From Hyposmocoma kahamanoa (Eukaryota > Arthropoda > Insecta > Lepidoptera > Cosmopterigidae), in NCBI RefSeq assembly GCF_003589595.1, contig NW_020653713.1:2241551-2305550 (forward strand): DNA of 64,000 nucleotides, in the 5' to 3' direction. Position 1 is the stretch's first letter. Every line of letters starts with the position of its first letter. The notes beneath the pieces are model-generated. The model saw only the letters and a program-made list of their open reading frames with translations, searched no databases and had not been told where the DNA came from. Positions 33,845 to 47,095 of this stretch are shown here, piece after piece. A program made the position numbers and the translations under genes.

Positions 33845-34200
33845 GGAAATTGAACTATTTTTCGGGGTCTAAATTGCGTACAAACAAGGTTTCATGCTTT
33901 TTAGGCCCCATGGTCACGGCTAACATTGGTTTAGGAAATGAAACTATTTTTCGGATTTAAATCGCGTATATATTTATTTTTTCACACAAGACCACCAAAC
34001 AAACGTTTCGGACCCTTTACAGGTCCCATGGTTACGGTTCATTTCCTATATGTAACAATCGCGAGAACCTAACAACTCGATACGACATTGGTTTGTTAGA
34101 AAAAACGAAAAAAAAGGAATTCAGATCCGAAAAGTTTCATTTTCAATATGCAACAGTCGCAAAAATCTAAAAAATTCGATATGAGAAGCAACTATTCTTC
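33845..34200. repeat. Cluster of three family A copies
   Basis: Two minus-strand copies follow each other ('gaactatttttcggggtcta' ... 'ggccccatggtcacggct'; 'gaaactatttttcggattta' ... 'acaggtcccatggttacgg'), then a plus-strand copy ('ttggtttgttagaaaaaac', 'cagatccgaaaagtttcatt'). Confidence 0.65.
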
Positions 34201-35263
34201 CGCTTGGCTACAATAATAAATAAAACACGGAAAAAATCGTTAAAGCCAATTAAAGATTCGCATATGAAGATTATTACTACATAAAGATATAATCTCTTTT
34301 TTGTCACTTAGACAAACGCAACGTTGATGTTGGCAAAAACAATGAGACGCGATGCTTAAGCACTACACCGGTTGCTTATCGCTGGTATCAAGTATCAATC
34401 AAGTGTACGTGGGTGAGCATAATGCAGCTGCTTTAATGAACTATAGGAAGCCTTTGATTGTAGAGACCGTTGTATATTATTTGTTTTTGTATCATTGTTA
34501 ATTATGGCATAGATACCATATCTGAATACGTAACACTGGTTACATAGTGGGGGTAGCTCACTAGGAGGACGGTTACTTAAGAAGGAAGAGGTTGATTTTA
34601 ATTTTAACGTACTTTTATTAATGTTTAGTAGCAATATCTCTCGCTAACAGTGAAGATAAAGTTTGGTAACGAAACTTGCGTGGCGGAGAAAGTTCACAAC
34701 CCTTAGAAAGCGTGTGAAAAAGAATGGAGACTCATCTAAATACGAACTAGAACACGATACAGTTCCAATTATGAAACTCACAAAGACATCATCATCAGCT
34801 AATGGTCAGATCTACGTAGCTACAAGAGCAATGCTAATAATTTTTAATAAATTTATAAATGAAAGTATAAATAAGGACCAAAAGCATTAGTGTAAATGAA
34901 AGGGAATTCCAAGATAATCGTTGTCTAATCTATAGAATTTAAATTAATGCGCTAATGCGGTAAACGATAATACAAGGTCTTTGTTTTTGATTGTCCACGT
35001 AACATTTTAATCGTCGTCAGTGCTCCGGCTGCTGCTGGTATGATTCATAGATCCCTGCGCCTCCATAAACGACGTATTTGCATTCATGTAGTTTTTTCAG
35101 TACTTGACGATATTAAATAGACGTTGCACAGATTTGTGTCCATTAATAGGAGAGGGTAATTTGTTTTATTTTGGTATAATTGTCGGCAGTCGATAACTAC
35201 TCGTAGCGTTTATGCTATCAACATGTCTAAGAAACAATGTAAACCTAAGCTTATTTTATTTAT

Positions 35264-35545
35264 TATATCAAGTGACAAGACGAACAAGTCGTGCACCTGA
35301 CGGTAAGCTACACTACGTCCTAATACTACTACTACGACTACGTCTGTCCATAGCAGTTACAGTGCCACTGCGCCCATCAATCTGAGACATAAGTTGACCA
35401 GTCCCAAGTGCCTGTAATTTCACCAGCACCCTTACCTTTCAAAACTGGAATGCGGTGGAACGCTGACATTACTGCTTGGCGGCAGAAATAGGTAAGGTGG
35501 GAGTACAGGGAGTACTTCCCTGGACGAACTCTTTCACAAAGAGCT
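35264..35545 (+). repeat. Repeat family B, near-complete copy
   Basis: 'aagtgacaagacgaacaagt', 'gtgcacctgacggtaagct', 'ctgagacataagttgacc', 'cagcacccttacctttc', 'attactgcttggcggcagaa', 'gaactctttcacaaagagct'. A short insertion of cta/cga triplets lies near 35318-35340. Confidence 0.8.
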
Positions 35546-35554
35546 CTACTATCT

Positions 35555-35990
35555 TCGGAATGAAAATATTTTTTTCAAAGAATTCCATTTTGGGCTCTTT
35601 ACAGGTCAGCCGTGGCCATGGGATGTAATACGCGATTGAGATTCGAAAAATGTAGTTTCAATTCCATCGCGAAAACTTAAGAACTCGGTGAATATCTTCA
35701 TCAGCATCATTATCAACCAATAGTGTGATGATGATGTCATCCGTGACAACTTCATCATCAAACGGATGACTTCTGATTTAAGGGTTTGGGCCCGATACGC
35801 TAGCCAAATGCGGGTTGGAGACTTCACACGTTTTCCAAGAGTTATGCAACTTTCTTGATATACAGGTTCACGTTGTTTTCCTTCACTTTGCGAGAGGTAT
35901 TATAGTCGTAGACACATGGCGCCACAGAGTCGTCAACAGGCAACCTCTCAATTAAGAAACAACGTTTCTCCCATTGAGTTATCACCACAT
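35555..35990. repeat. Family A and family D pieces joined
   Basis: 35555-35670 has family A words ('tgggctctttacaggtcagc', 'atacgcgattgagattcg', 'aaaatgtagtttcaattcc'). 35800-35990 has family D words ('gggttggagacttcacacg', 'gttttccaagagttatgc', 'acaggttcacgttgttttcc', 'ttcactttgcgagaggt'). Confidence 0.55.
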
Positions 35991-35999
35991 TTCTGCATA

Positions 36000-38900
36000 A
36001 ATGACTAGAGCTAAAAATTTCAATTTGTTAACATCACCCAGATTTTTTCAATAAATAACTAGTTTTGATTACTTCTATTAATGTTCAACAATAGTTTTAC
36101 CAATACTTAATAAGGAACAAACTGATTCGCTGTGATAATAATAGACACGCAAAACATCAGTGATATAGTTGAAATGTCCACTCGAGTTGACTGACACACT
36201 GATTCACCGTTATCTCCAACACAATTGCCGGAATTAGCCATTATCTCGTTGCACCTAAGTTTGCTAGACAAATAACCACTGTACGGGACGTAATTGACAT
36301 TCTAAATAAAGACTTTTTACGCGTTAATTGTAATAAAAATAAAGTAAAAACAGTGTTGTAAAAAGATGATTGGCTTGTATCAAAAGGCAATGTACGTATA
36401 ATGAAGTGATAGAACGCAAATAACCGTACAAATAAAATAAATATAGAAAGTAATAAAAGACGTAAAGAAACTAATATAACTATGGAAATGCTACTTTTAC
36501 AATGCCATAAATAAATTACGTAAGACCTGAAAAATAAAACAAAAGATACTTCAATTATGGAGTTCAATATCAATAGAAAAGCGCCGTAAATTCTTAGATA
36601 ATTGGCAGTTACGACGGATCGTGCGTGCGCGCAGTCCCTCGCGCCCTCAATACAAAGAGCTTATTGCAAAGGAAATAGAATCGCTGGAATATCGATTAGA
36701 AACAGCTAAATCGATTTGTTTTAATATCCCAACTCGATTTGTGCAGTGCAATTGAAGAAATCCAATTGCGTATTAATGGTACTAACTTCTAGTACATCGG
36801 TCACGCCTATAATCAAGCTGTGATGAATAAATATCTGACTTTATTACTTTCACGGTTTGATATTGAATGTGGATCGATTTGCTTGTGTGTCAACAGTTTT
36901 TCTTAGTATAAATATTTCACATTAGTTCTATTGTCATCCTTGTGAGTACGAGGACCTATTGTTGTAACTATGATAATGGAAATAAATAATAGTAGAATAG
37001 TAAATAGTAATGCAAAGTGTTAATATAACAATGACGACGTAGCGTTTTCTCAAAATATGGTTCACATTCAAAGCTTATCTCTGAGACTTGGGATTGAAAG
37101 CAAACAGATCAAAACAAGTTTTAGCCACATAAACTTTACGAATCTGCACCCAATTGTTAACCGATGGCCTGCGATAACCCTTACTCTCTAGCGCATTGGG
37201 TTCAATCGGTCATTGGTTACCAAGGAGCGGGTCAAGTTGGCTCTATAAGGATAACGGAGAAAGTAAATTTTATCCGTGGGAACAAGTTGCGACGCGAAAT
37301 TAGATCAGCGGATACTGGAAAATAATATTTTGGGAAGTGTTGAAACTAATAATTTTGGAGTAAGTAGAAAATTGCTATACACATACTCATTAATAACATT
37401 AAAAGATATAAACAAAAGACAGGATACTACATGAGTAACAAGAATTTAACTAAGACTTAATGTGCAAATATTTCTGTTGTTTACAATATGGAAAAGAAAA
37501 AGGAAAATAATAAAAAAAAATTTGTATTCAGGCAGCTATTGTTGAAACTAAACATTAAAAAAAAAAGTTAAAAGAAAAATGTAACATAATTTGTACTTAG
37601 CAACAACGATGAAAAAAAGGTTACACTCAACTTCCTATGAGGAAGGAAGCCGCGCGAGAAAAACCAATAACCGATGAAGGTTTACACATAACATGACATC
37701 ACACGATAAGTTCGTAATGACATTACTAATTTTCAATGAAATCTTGTATCTGTTAGTAATAACAATACAATGTACGAATGAGAACAACAAGGAGTGTATT
37801 GTGTGAAGTACAAAAATGAATACGCCAGATAATAAAATACAAACACTTTATATAGATTACAAACCAATGCTAATAGAAACTGCGATAAGCTATAATAAAC
37901 AAATACACTTTTTTGTAGCTTTTTTTGTATCATCTCAAAGTGAACACCAAAACCGTCGTTTGATTTCAAGACAATTCCTGCTAAAACTGCATTTTGAAAA
38001 TAAATTATCAAACAAATGACTTAATATCAGTTTATGGGCAAGGGATACAGCGTTCAGAGAACTTAGCCCAGAAAAGTTAGGACTTATTTAACACACGAAT
38101 TCTTGTCCTTTCAGCAACAATGTTTCAACTGCAAGTACAAGCTTGCACGCGCGCCACCCACTGGGCGCTCGGTGAATTAATTTGATTTGTTGCCTGTCCG
38201 CGCACATGATTACACACACAAAACAAACTACACAGGGTGCAGATAATCAAAGTGTTTTCAAAAGATAATTGCTAGAACTGTGAACTATGCAGCCAGACTA
38301 TTTACAGTGCAAAGTAGACGAAGCTATACTTGAACAGATAGGCAGAAAAGATTTCGAAAATCAAGGAATGCAAATTTTTAAAACTTTATTTGACGAAAAA
38401 TCACTATTAATTACTTTAGTAAATAATTATGAATGTTTAAATTAAAACTCCGTGAAAATATCTTTTTCATCTTTTACGATCCGTTTTTCATACTTTCAAA
38501 ATCTACCTTTTATGGGGCCCCTGGACCACCTTGTAACAATATCTTCGCTATTACTCGGTCGTACCCTACATCATAATTCGATTCCGGTCTTCATGCGACT
38601 AAAAATTAAAAAAATTAAATTCTCTACATCCTATAGATAACAAACAACGCAGATGTCCTAAACCAATTTAATTGAGTTGCCCTACAGTGCTCTGTTTGTG
38701 TGTTCAATTACAGGCCACAAATTACATTTGGTCGTGTTGATAATTGCCTCGACGCGGCGGGGCTTTCTTCGATTGCTACGAATTGGGTAGTTCGGATACT
38801 AAAATTTGGAGGCATTAGAAAATCATCGATCTATAATCTGTATGATCGGGATGTTCTAAAATATTTTTTTTTAAGTACAAGAATGCAAGTAGAATAAATG

Positions 38901-39530
38901 ACAAAACAACATAACACAAGCGAAATTGGAGACATATTATGAATGACAAACTAATCAAACAGTGTAAAAATGATCATAGACAATTGAACTTGAATATGCC
39001 ACTGCTAACTTGCTTGTTTGTTGTTTCTGAGGTCCAATCTTCACCTTGCACAAAACATTAATACCAGGTCAAAGCTTCATCATTGCTATACAAATGAAGT
39101 CTAATGAACATTTAGCAATTTGCAACAAAAAAAAACACGTAAGTTGGCATCATAAATTTTACTTACTGACACCGAGGACTTCTATATCGTTTGAAACTCA
39201 TAAATCGTCGTTGACAGAGTTATTATTCAAATTTTGCAAAATATTCTTTAATAAATTACTCTTTATTCAAGCGCAGCTGCAATTGTTACCTTGTTGTTCT
39301 TTGTTGGTATTAGTTTCTTCTGCTTTTCGCTTTTTATTTCTTTCTGTTTTTATAACATTCTGCTTTTCTGCCATTTCAAAGTGTACATCTTTAAAACCAG
39401 GTGTTTCGTGTGAAATAAAATCATTTTTTTTTTCATTTAGAAATCGAACAATAAAGAATTATTATATTATTAAAATTTAGGTAATAATAATATTAAATAA
39501 ATTAAGATAATAAAGTTGGCTCATGGAAAG
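36000..39530. other. Long stretch with nothing recognised
   Basis: AT-rich intronic DNA with a short GC-rich patch at 36610-36645 (gtgcgtgcgcgcag) and another at 38140-38175. The open frames at 36241-36573 (-), 37733-38011 (-) and 39046-39480 (+) are low-complexity and hydrophobic or AT-driven, with no domain that I recognise. Confidence 0.5.
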
Positions 39531-39537
39531 GCATATA

Positions 39538-39675
39538 GGACTTGTCTACCAACAACAGAGCCCCTCAGGTATTTGCGATTTAAAGCTTTGAGTTGCACCA
39601 CAACTGTTTGGAGAAGGCGTGTCGCTTACCACCAGGCGCACTACTTGTTCGTCCCGTCACTTGCTACACATTTTA
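39538..39675 (-). repeat. Repeat family B, minus-strand 5' fragment
   Basis: 'tatttgcgatttaaagcttt', 'tgtcgcttaccaccaggcgc' and 'tacttgttcgtcccgtcac' are the inverse of the family B start. Confidence 0.7.
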
Positions 39676-40256
39676 TAACAGCGTGACGTGTGTCTGTGAG
39701 TCTTTATTTATGGTGATTATATACAGTCGCATCATCGTCACGGCTGTAACTACAAATACAGTGTCAAAACGCGCTATTTCTTCCGATTGTTACTCCTTAA
39801 CAATAGTCCATATTTCTATTTGACGTTCATCTCACACTACGTCGAGACAAAGAAGCCGACTTCCGCATTAGCATAGAATCTAAAGACTGGGGGAATAAAA
39901 GCAAAGAGTGGCACGGGTTGTTGCATATTCAAGCGACACAACTCACGGCTGTCACCGGTAGCTGGTAGCTAATGTTTTAAACAATATGTGAGGATTGAAT
40001 GCCTGAGCATCTCACTGGAACTCGATGATGCAGAACGGTCCATGGATAATGTATAGCTATGGAAAGAATGAAGGTAAAAAGAAAACTGACGTTACATAAA
40101 TGGTAAGACATACGTATGTATGAAAGAGTAATTCTATCTATTGAAATAAACCTCTCTGGGCTTCAATTAGTACCTAAAAATCTTCAGCTTATTTGCTAGC
40201 AGATCAGTAGGGACTCAAAACGGTAGAAGGAACTATGGACATAGGCACAGCAACTG

Positions 40257-40740
40257 CAACCGCCACCCTATGAAATGAAATTAAATTAAATAAGGTTTAT
40301 TTGCATTAAATAGGTTATTACAGGATGGTAGTTATTACATTTGAGTTCATCTATTCAGCCGTTACAAAAAAGCATGCAAAATTAAATGTTATCTTCTAAG
40401 TAATCATTTATATTATAATATGCCCACATTAGTTTTAAGTTGTCTATGTACTGTTTTTGTTATTGTATGTGAGCAATAAAGTGTATATCTATCTATCTAT
40501 CTATCTATCTATCCTTTTTAACTAGGTATTTATACAGTTCAGTTGTCATTCTTTTAAATGTCAGATTTTTTATTTCAATTGGTAGTCTATTATAAATTTT
40601 TATGCACATGTAATATGAACTTTTTAAGTCGAGTGTGGTTTTAGGTATATTTTCAAAAACAAGTCTGTCTGGGTTTCTTTTTGCGCGTGGCTTAATTTGT
40701 ATAAAAATAGGCATAATGGCAGCGCTTCTCTGGTCGAACT
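40257..40740 (-). pseudogene. Jockey-like non-LTR retrotransposon 3' end, split by an antisense insertion
   Basis: On the minus strand the frame reads KTTLDLKSSYYMCIKIYNRL, PIEIKNLTFKRMTTELYKYL and VKK, where it is broken by the insertion at 40424-40512. It resumes at 40423 with AYYNINDYLEDNI and a stop. Rejoined in register this is the normal KKAYYxxxDYL terminus of jockey-type reverse transcriptases. The 3' UTR runs down to about 40257 and ends aaataaaccttatttaatt. The 5' part is missing. Confidence 0.82.
40424..40512 (+). mobile_element. ~90-bp 5'-truncated retroelement tail with (CTAT)n, nested antisense
   Basis: Reads 'ttaagttgtctatgtactg', 'ttgttattgtatgtgagcaa', 'taaagtgtatat' and then (ctat)n at 40483-40512. 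A gcaataaag-like signal before a tetranucleotide tail is typical of a non-LTR 3' end. It splits codons of the minus-strand relic between its Lys-Lys and Ala-Tyr-Tyr. Confidence 0.75.
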
Positions 40741-40749
40741 CTACTGATA

Positions 40750-42095
40750 ATATTTGTTCAACTTATTTCTTAGAACTAGTTAGTTCTTGTTTGAAATTAC
40801 TTCAACTAAATTAAGTAAAATCTAAACTAACATGACGAGATGGATTTGATTACAATCTTCATAGCTCTTTCTCTTCATTTGAAATTACAAGACATCATCT
40901 AAAAACCGTGAACATGAAACGTTAGATGTCATGTATAACCGCGAAGTTTCCTAGAAAAATGACCATATTAAATTCTTTGTTACTGTTTACACAAGACGTG
41001 TTTTAACAAGACTGTTGCATAATGCATAACAGAGCGTGGTACAGCGGTATCTGGCGGAAATAGAAAGTGCTATGAGAACAAATGACGACAGAATGAACGC
41101 AGACGAGAGCCTTCCTGATGCAAATGCTGACGTTTGTCCTAAAGCTAGTATAAGTTGGGAACTTAAAGCACAATTGAAAACTGTTACAACGAACACTGGG
41201 ACATACGAGTGCAAAATTCACAAAAAAAATTTACTTATGTTTTTGAAGCTAAAGGTGATGAAAATGATAATATAAAGAACAAGATAATAAAAACCTCACA
41301 GCACGTAATTTGGCTAAAAAATATAGATCACAATCAAGGGAATAATGATAAACCCAAAACAATTTAGAGAAAGCATCATCAAGTTGGGGCCATATTTTGA
41401 AATAGACATGATAAAGAACAGGATATGAACATTATTCGCTATTTCCCAAAACTAGGACCTTATAACAAGTATGTTGCTTAGGTCTATTTAGGTAACAAAG
41501 ACAGACACCAGCTGACAGGCTGCTTACTGGTGCGTGCGTAGACGCACTGTAATATTGTCAACCTGTGCAAAACATTGTGTTGGCGCACATTATGCAACAT
41601 CCGTAAGGAAGCCGTTGCGAATGGGCACGTGCATAATTTTCAGCTGGAAATGACATTATGCTGCCATTGTATGTAAAAGAACTAACATCTAAAGGATTAT
41701 AGTAAAACTTTTACGTATTTCCCCAAGTTCTAAACATTTCGCAGTAGTTGCTAAAATACACGCTATGGTAAACGTAAAGGGCCACTTTGCTTCACTAAGA
41801 TTTCAACTTCAAGTTTATACTTAAAATGACTTACTGCAAACCATATTCTTTGGCAATATGTACTATGTATTTATGTATAACTTCCAATCTATTGCCGATG
41901 CCATTCAAACAACAATTAGGTCAAATGGAAATTTAAGAGCATCTGGCCTGCAGCCAATTCAAATCTTACATATTTCTCGTATAGAAAATGAATTGTAGAC
42001 AACTACTGCGTATCACTTCTGAGAAATATCTCATAAAAAGACTAAAGTTCAACAAAATCAATGGAAATCAAATACAATTTCAAGTGCAAATGAGA
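40750..42095. other. Stretch with nothing recognised
   Basis: AT-rich intronic DNA. The open frames at 40987-41275 on both strands overlap each other and show no domain. Confidence 0.5.
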
Positions 42096-42104
42096 GAGTC
42101 ATCA

Positions 42105-42275
42105 TCCTGTCTCGGATTAGACGGGGTCTCCTTTAAGAAAACGATTTAGGCCATAGTCCCGAATCATGGCCACCGGTCAACGGTTTTCCAACCATTGTGA
42201 ACCTTCTTCGACAAACAGGCTTCATTGTGATGATTTCCATCACTGTTAGTAAGAGGTACTGCTACTTAACATTCA
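42105..42275. repeat. Repeat family D, copy
   Basis: 'tgtctcggattagacggggt', 'ggccatagtcccgaatcatg', 'ggttttccaaccattgtgaa', 'aaacaggcttcattgtgatg', 'tccatcactgttagtaagag' follow the family D order. Confidence 0.6.
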
Positions 42276-42445
42276 CAAATATATATAACTTAGATATTAA
42301 AGTCAATATGTACATGCCGCCACAGATATTGGAAAAATCGACCTTTGAATTGAGAAATTACCGTTCTCCCCTTGGGCTACTGCTCTTAAAGAAGGAATGG
42401 AAGGAGAAATAAATCAGAGAATCGGAGAATCAGTACAGTGCTCTA

Positions 42446-42654
42446 AAAAAAACCGACCTCAAAAGTCTTTCAATTCCTAGTTTGCGACCATTAGAGGTGG
42501 AACATTTTCTTCAAATTTAAATGGGACCACTCCTGATGTACCCTCTTTCCAATAAAAAAAAGAATCATAAAAATCGGTTCATAAATAATATATTATCGCG
42601 TAATATACAAAAAAGAAAAAAATACACAGTCGAATTGAGAACCTCCTCCTTAAA
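42446..42654 (+). mobile_element. Repeat family H, copy (209 bp, 3' tip replaced)
   Basis: Begins aaaaaaaaccgacctcaaaa, then 'attagaggtggaacatttt', 'aaatgggaccactcctgatg', 'gaatcataaaaatcggttca', 'cagtcgaattgagaacctcc'. The terminal gaagtcggtt is missing. An open frame that continues past it (42521-42805) has no domain. Confidence 0.7.
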
Positions 42655-42969
42655 AATAAAACGTTTTAGAAAAACTGCTTTCAGACTAAGATCGGTTCTA
42701 GTCAAAAAACTGCCGACTCCAAAAACAACGACTGTGTCAACTCAGGTCAATGTCACCCAAGTAGGTCAGATCGTAATTAAGCCGGTAACTACAACAGCTG
42801 ACTGACCGGCAGATGATTCAGTCCACCGGACGACCGGTAGGGTAAAAAATACTTTGATGGAAGTTAATAAGACGTCTTTTTAAATTATGTACAAATTACT
42901 GTTTCGGCAGCATGTAAAAAGGCTGCAAAAAACATCTTCCTCAAAACATTACACGTCCTACTATTGGGC

Positions 42970-43070
42970 ACGGGCGTAAGTCATAGTCTGCCTAATGCGT
43001 ACTGAGTACTTCACATATTTTCCAAAAGTTGTGAACATTTATCGATGTGCCATTGAACACCATATTTAAT
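42970..43070. repeat. Repeat family D, fragment
   Basis: 'ctattgggcacgggcgtaag', 'tacttcacatattttccaaa', 'agttgtgaacatttatcgat' match the family D order. Confidence 0.45.
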
Positions 43071-43074
43071 TCAC

Positions 43075-45720
43075 CTTCAAATTGCTTCCAAACATCCAGA
43101 AATGAGAATGAAACAAGCAATACAAAAAGTTTATGTTGTACACCGCATAGCGAACTTATGAAAATTACCAATTTTTTAAACACGACATACGATAACGATG
43201 TGTAATAGCACCGAGACGAACGTCGTAAAACACATTACAGGAGAAAATGCGCCATAAGCCACGTTAAACATCCAACTAAGCAGATTAGAAACGCTCATGT
43301 TTTCGCATTTGTGAAACGGAACCCACAGGTATTTGTCCCAACGTCCCCAGAGAACCTGGAAAGTGCATCAATAAGCAATACGAGCAAATTGATCTGGAAC
43401 GCTGTAACCACTTGCAACTATGACAGTGGGAAGGCCCAAACTTCGGTATTGTTACGGCATTTATTTACAATTCGGCATAACGACTAGCCAGACAATGTTT
43501 TTGTTAGTGTAAGATGGAATGATGTTAAGAATAGTGCAGGAAAAGAGAAGCTTATTATTATTGTCTTTAACAATAGAGAACCGAAAGAAAGAAGAAGAAG
43601 AAAGCCGTTGGGCACGAGAAAGAAAGAGAGGCAGAGGAAAACCTAGACGAGGTCGGATAAGGGAAAAAGTTTATATCATATCGTACGTACCAGGAGCTCA
43701 AAGTTAGGACGCTGAATAGAGATGGTTGGCGATTATACCAACGGCAAGAGCCTAGCTCTACGGCACGGTAGTATTGGACATATTACTCAAGTACACTGAT
43801 AAAAAGAAGATGTTGTTAAAGGTGATAATGTAACGTGTTTTAATCTGAGTCAAATCAAGCGCATCGGATCGATTACTTTAAATAATAAATTTCATCATGT
43901 TGTGATTGATTCAATTAGGAATCGCTAAACATGCTAAACACTTGATTGAAATCCGTTTTGTTCAGTATAAGTTTCATGGAATGATGGCGTTACCGAAAAC
44001 AAATTGTACTACTCTTGTTCTACGTATTTTAATGGACCCATTTGCTTGCGTAACGATTAACATGTTACGTGTATTCTACATTCTGCCATCTTTTCCACAG
44101 AATTAATAAGCCTTTTCAACTCCATTGATGGTGAGAGGTCTAGTTTTGTTATTTCGAAAACTTACTTATAATGTAATAGTTTTAGCTTTCTCTAGCAACA
44201 AAAACAAATTGTAGCTTGACCTTGAATAAAACCGCAAATATCGTTACAAATCGTTAAAGAAGTGTAACGATAAAAAAACGACACAACACTATGTATTATT
44301 AGAACGCACCGTTGGGCGCAAAATTATTTTTTTTATATAACATTTTCACACAAAAATGTGAAACAGATTGGTTTTCATAATTAATGTCGAACTTGTCTAT
44401 AACGAACGTGAAAGACGATATTACCAGTAAAAGTAACAACAGTCGGATTTTTGATAACAGATAACAGCCTGACAACAACTAACATAACTTTGAAAAATAA
44501 TACAAGTTTATTGTATAGTGGTGTGTTTATTCAGTTTTTAACGAACGAACTCAGTGAATCAATAAAAAAGAAACGTTGGATTTTTTTGACTATTAATCTG
44601 CTTAACAATCAATTTACATTTTAGTCTCTTACTTAGTTGTATTATTTTTCTGTTATCAAGCGACTCAATAACTCAGTGAACTAGATCCTTTAAGATAAAA
44701 CTATTTTTATTTCATCAAAAACTAGCAACTCACTAAATGTCACTTCTAATTAAAAACCCGACTACAGAAATAATGATGCCCTTATAAAATGTAAATGATC
44801 TTTTTTTAACTGGATACTTTAAAAACTTTTTCGTTTCCGATACTGATAAAATCTCGTTATGTGACAAAAGTTAAAATATCCGTTAACCGTGTAAAGTAGG
44901 TTAAAAGTTCTTAAGTCTAAGTGTGCAAAATAATTTAAACAATACTTTAGTATGGCTACAGGCTATTCCCAAGGAACGTCAAACTTACAAGTTACATCAT
45001 ATTCTTCGTCGTTAGGGTTATCAAAAATGTTTCGAAACAGGGTTTAGCTAAGCTTAAAGATCTTTCTCAGATTATTGGAACAGCTGTCCTACAGTCGCAT
45101 TTTAAATAAAGATAATAAACTAATAAACTGATTTTTACTGGGTTGCTACTATTTGTAGCAATAAAAATAGTGTTGTGTTTAAGGATCGGCTTCATTGACT
45201 CACTCAGTAGGTCATCGAGGCAAATCTTAGTAACAATATATAGTATTAATAATACATAGTGGATTTTTAACAATTTGTAGATATTATTTTTCAAAAATCA
45301 ATAATTTAATAACAAAATAATGATAGAAGTATGTAGTAGCATATTAATAGTAATATATTTAACGTTTATTTTCAATTCTGTTTCAGTACATTCATTGAAA
45401 ACTGAGCCAAACACCTCACCTTACAATAAAAACATGGCAACATTATTTTTCTAAGTGACATAAGTAGCTGTCAGTTCGTTGTTTCTAACTTACAATTTAT
45501 GCATTTCATTCATACATATCTGTTACAACTTCTACATTTTATTCCCACTTCCTGGTCCTCTGAGTGAAAACCAACGCTCTCTATGGAACTTTGGCATAGA
45601 CGAGTCAGCGCCCTCTCATTGTCACGCCATGCCACAAAAAAAAGTATTTTTATTATTATAGTAATATTTAGAACCTATTTAATTCATAAGTTGTTGTTTT
45701 AGAAATTAATGATTTATAAA
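43075..45720. other. Long stretch with little recognised
   Basis: AT-rich intronic DNA. 43885-43960 is the second copy of short repeat G (partner 5580-5695). The Lys/Arg/Glu-rich frame at 43519-43707 is driven by a purine-rich run and is not called a gene. Confidence 0.5.
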
Positions 45721-45733
45721 AGAGACCTAAAAC

Positions 45734-45961
45734 CATTGACTTACAAATAAATGGACGACGGGTCTAATACAAAAACCACGAAAAAAATGTCCCAAGTCAA
45801 CCTATTCGAAATTTAAATTGTTATGTCATCGCAGTATCGCGCTGTCCGTAGAACAAATGAAGACTAAAGCGGAGTGTCGCGCTCTGTATACGATTTTAGC
45901 GCCTTACAAGTGCGGACACTTTTTAGCGCGGACCCGACGTCCATATAATTGTAAGTCAATG
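45734..45961. mobile_element. hAT-like MITE (family M2), copy 1
   Basis: 228 bp with inverted ends cattgacttacaa / ttgtaagtcaatg. It is flanked by a perfect 8-bp duplication, cctaaaac at 45726-45733 and 45962-45969. Eight-base duplications are the rule for hAT transposons. It has no coding capacity. Copy 2 (51264-51491) is nearly identical, with only a few substitutions noted by eye. Confidence 0.9.
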
Positions 45962-45969
45962 CCTAAAAC

Positions 45970-46855
45970 GATTTTATTATTTCCGGCTAATCTCAAACAA
46001 TTAGTTTAAGAGGCATACACGCCTTCATCAAGCGCGATTATTTCCATTGTAAAAGCGAATTTCACGGTGAATAAAATTTTACTGAAGTTAAATAACATGT
46101 TACTGCATTTTATAAATACTACTATATATGTAATACAACTATCAGTGAATAATATCTATTTGCTACAACCCTACTTGGTTGTCTATTCCTGCGCATGTGT
46201 CCATCCCCTCCAGGAACAGTTGATGTCATATCAGCGCTGACAGCTGAATAATTGAATACCTCGTCCACTCTGATATAAATGGAAAACAACGCGTTATACG
46301 ACGCTAGAAATAACTTCTCATACCACCTACGTCAGAGAATACGACATCTAATCAAAATGGAGATGCCGTCTTAAATAGCTTGTACATTCAATTCTGCAAT
46401 TTCAAGTTTTAAGATGCATAATAGAGGTTAACTGCAAATTGCTATGAACCCGAAGTGCTTCCGCTACTACGCCTAACAACAAAATGGCCGGCTGGATTTA
46501 CTGGCAGTCTGTATCGGGTGCCTCCAATAAACACTACGCCAACTTAATTTTTGGAACTTTTCTTTATTATGATTTTTCACAAAATTCGTTTTTTTCCAAT
46601 TTTGTTTTTTGTTTCTTTGTTTTTCACAATATTCGAGGGAGGTAATATTAGTAAATAAATATGGCTGTTTACATAAATAACAGATAATGACAAAAAAATA
46701 AAGTTGACGTAGTGTTCATTGGCGGTATCGGTGTGGTAGATCGTCGGTCCAGCTTGTGATTTTTATATTGTTACACAGGTTTTTTTGCAAATTATTGTTT
46801 TATTATTTTATTTTTTTTAATTATATGTGGAGTTCTTAGGTATCGCGATTTCTAC
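45970..46855. other. Stretch with nothing recognised
   Basis: AT-rich intronic DNA without a repeat partner or gene signal in the window. Confidence 0.5.
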
Positions 46856-46860
46856 ACATT

Positions 46861-46945
46861 GAAAATGAAACTACTTTTTCGGATCTAAATCAGTATTATT
46901 TTTTTATGATTCGGGCTCTTTACAGGTCCAATGACTAAAACGGTA
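46861..46945 (-). repeat. Repeat family A, minus-strand copy
   Basis: 'gaaactactttttcggatct', 'aaatcagtattatttttt', 'gggctctttacaggtccaat' are the inverse of family A. Confidence 0.65.
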
Positions 46946-47095
46946 ATACCGTCAACCAGTTATGTTTACCACTAATGCAAACCACACTATTCTGAAGTAC
47001 GGTTCTAAAAAAAATTAAATTAATTACCTTATTTTTAACGGTTTTCGCCAGTGCGGGGTTAATAGTGTGTTTTAAAAAAAACGTACTCCAATTTA

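Noticed and set aside
36605..36650. GC-rich patch as a promoter
   Set aside because: No initiator, TATA or downstream exon could be tied to it on either strand.
40483..40512. (CTAT)n as a CRISPR-like or regulatory repeat
   Set aside because: It is a simple tetranucleotide tail of a retroelement insertion; no spaced repeats of CRISPR type occur anywhere in the window, which is eukaryotic.
43519..43707. Lys/Arg/Glu-rich frame
   Set aside because: Driven by a purine-rich run (gaaagaagaagaagaaag). A loose resemblance to GRPRRR words of retroelement ends could not be supported.
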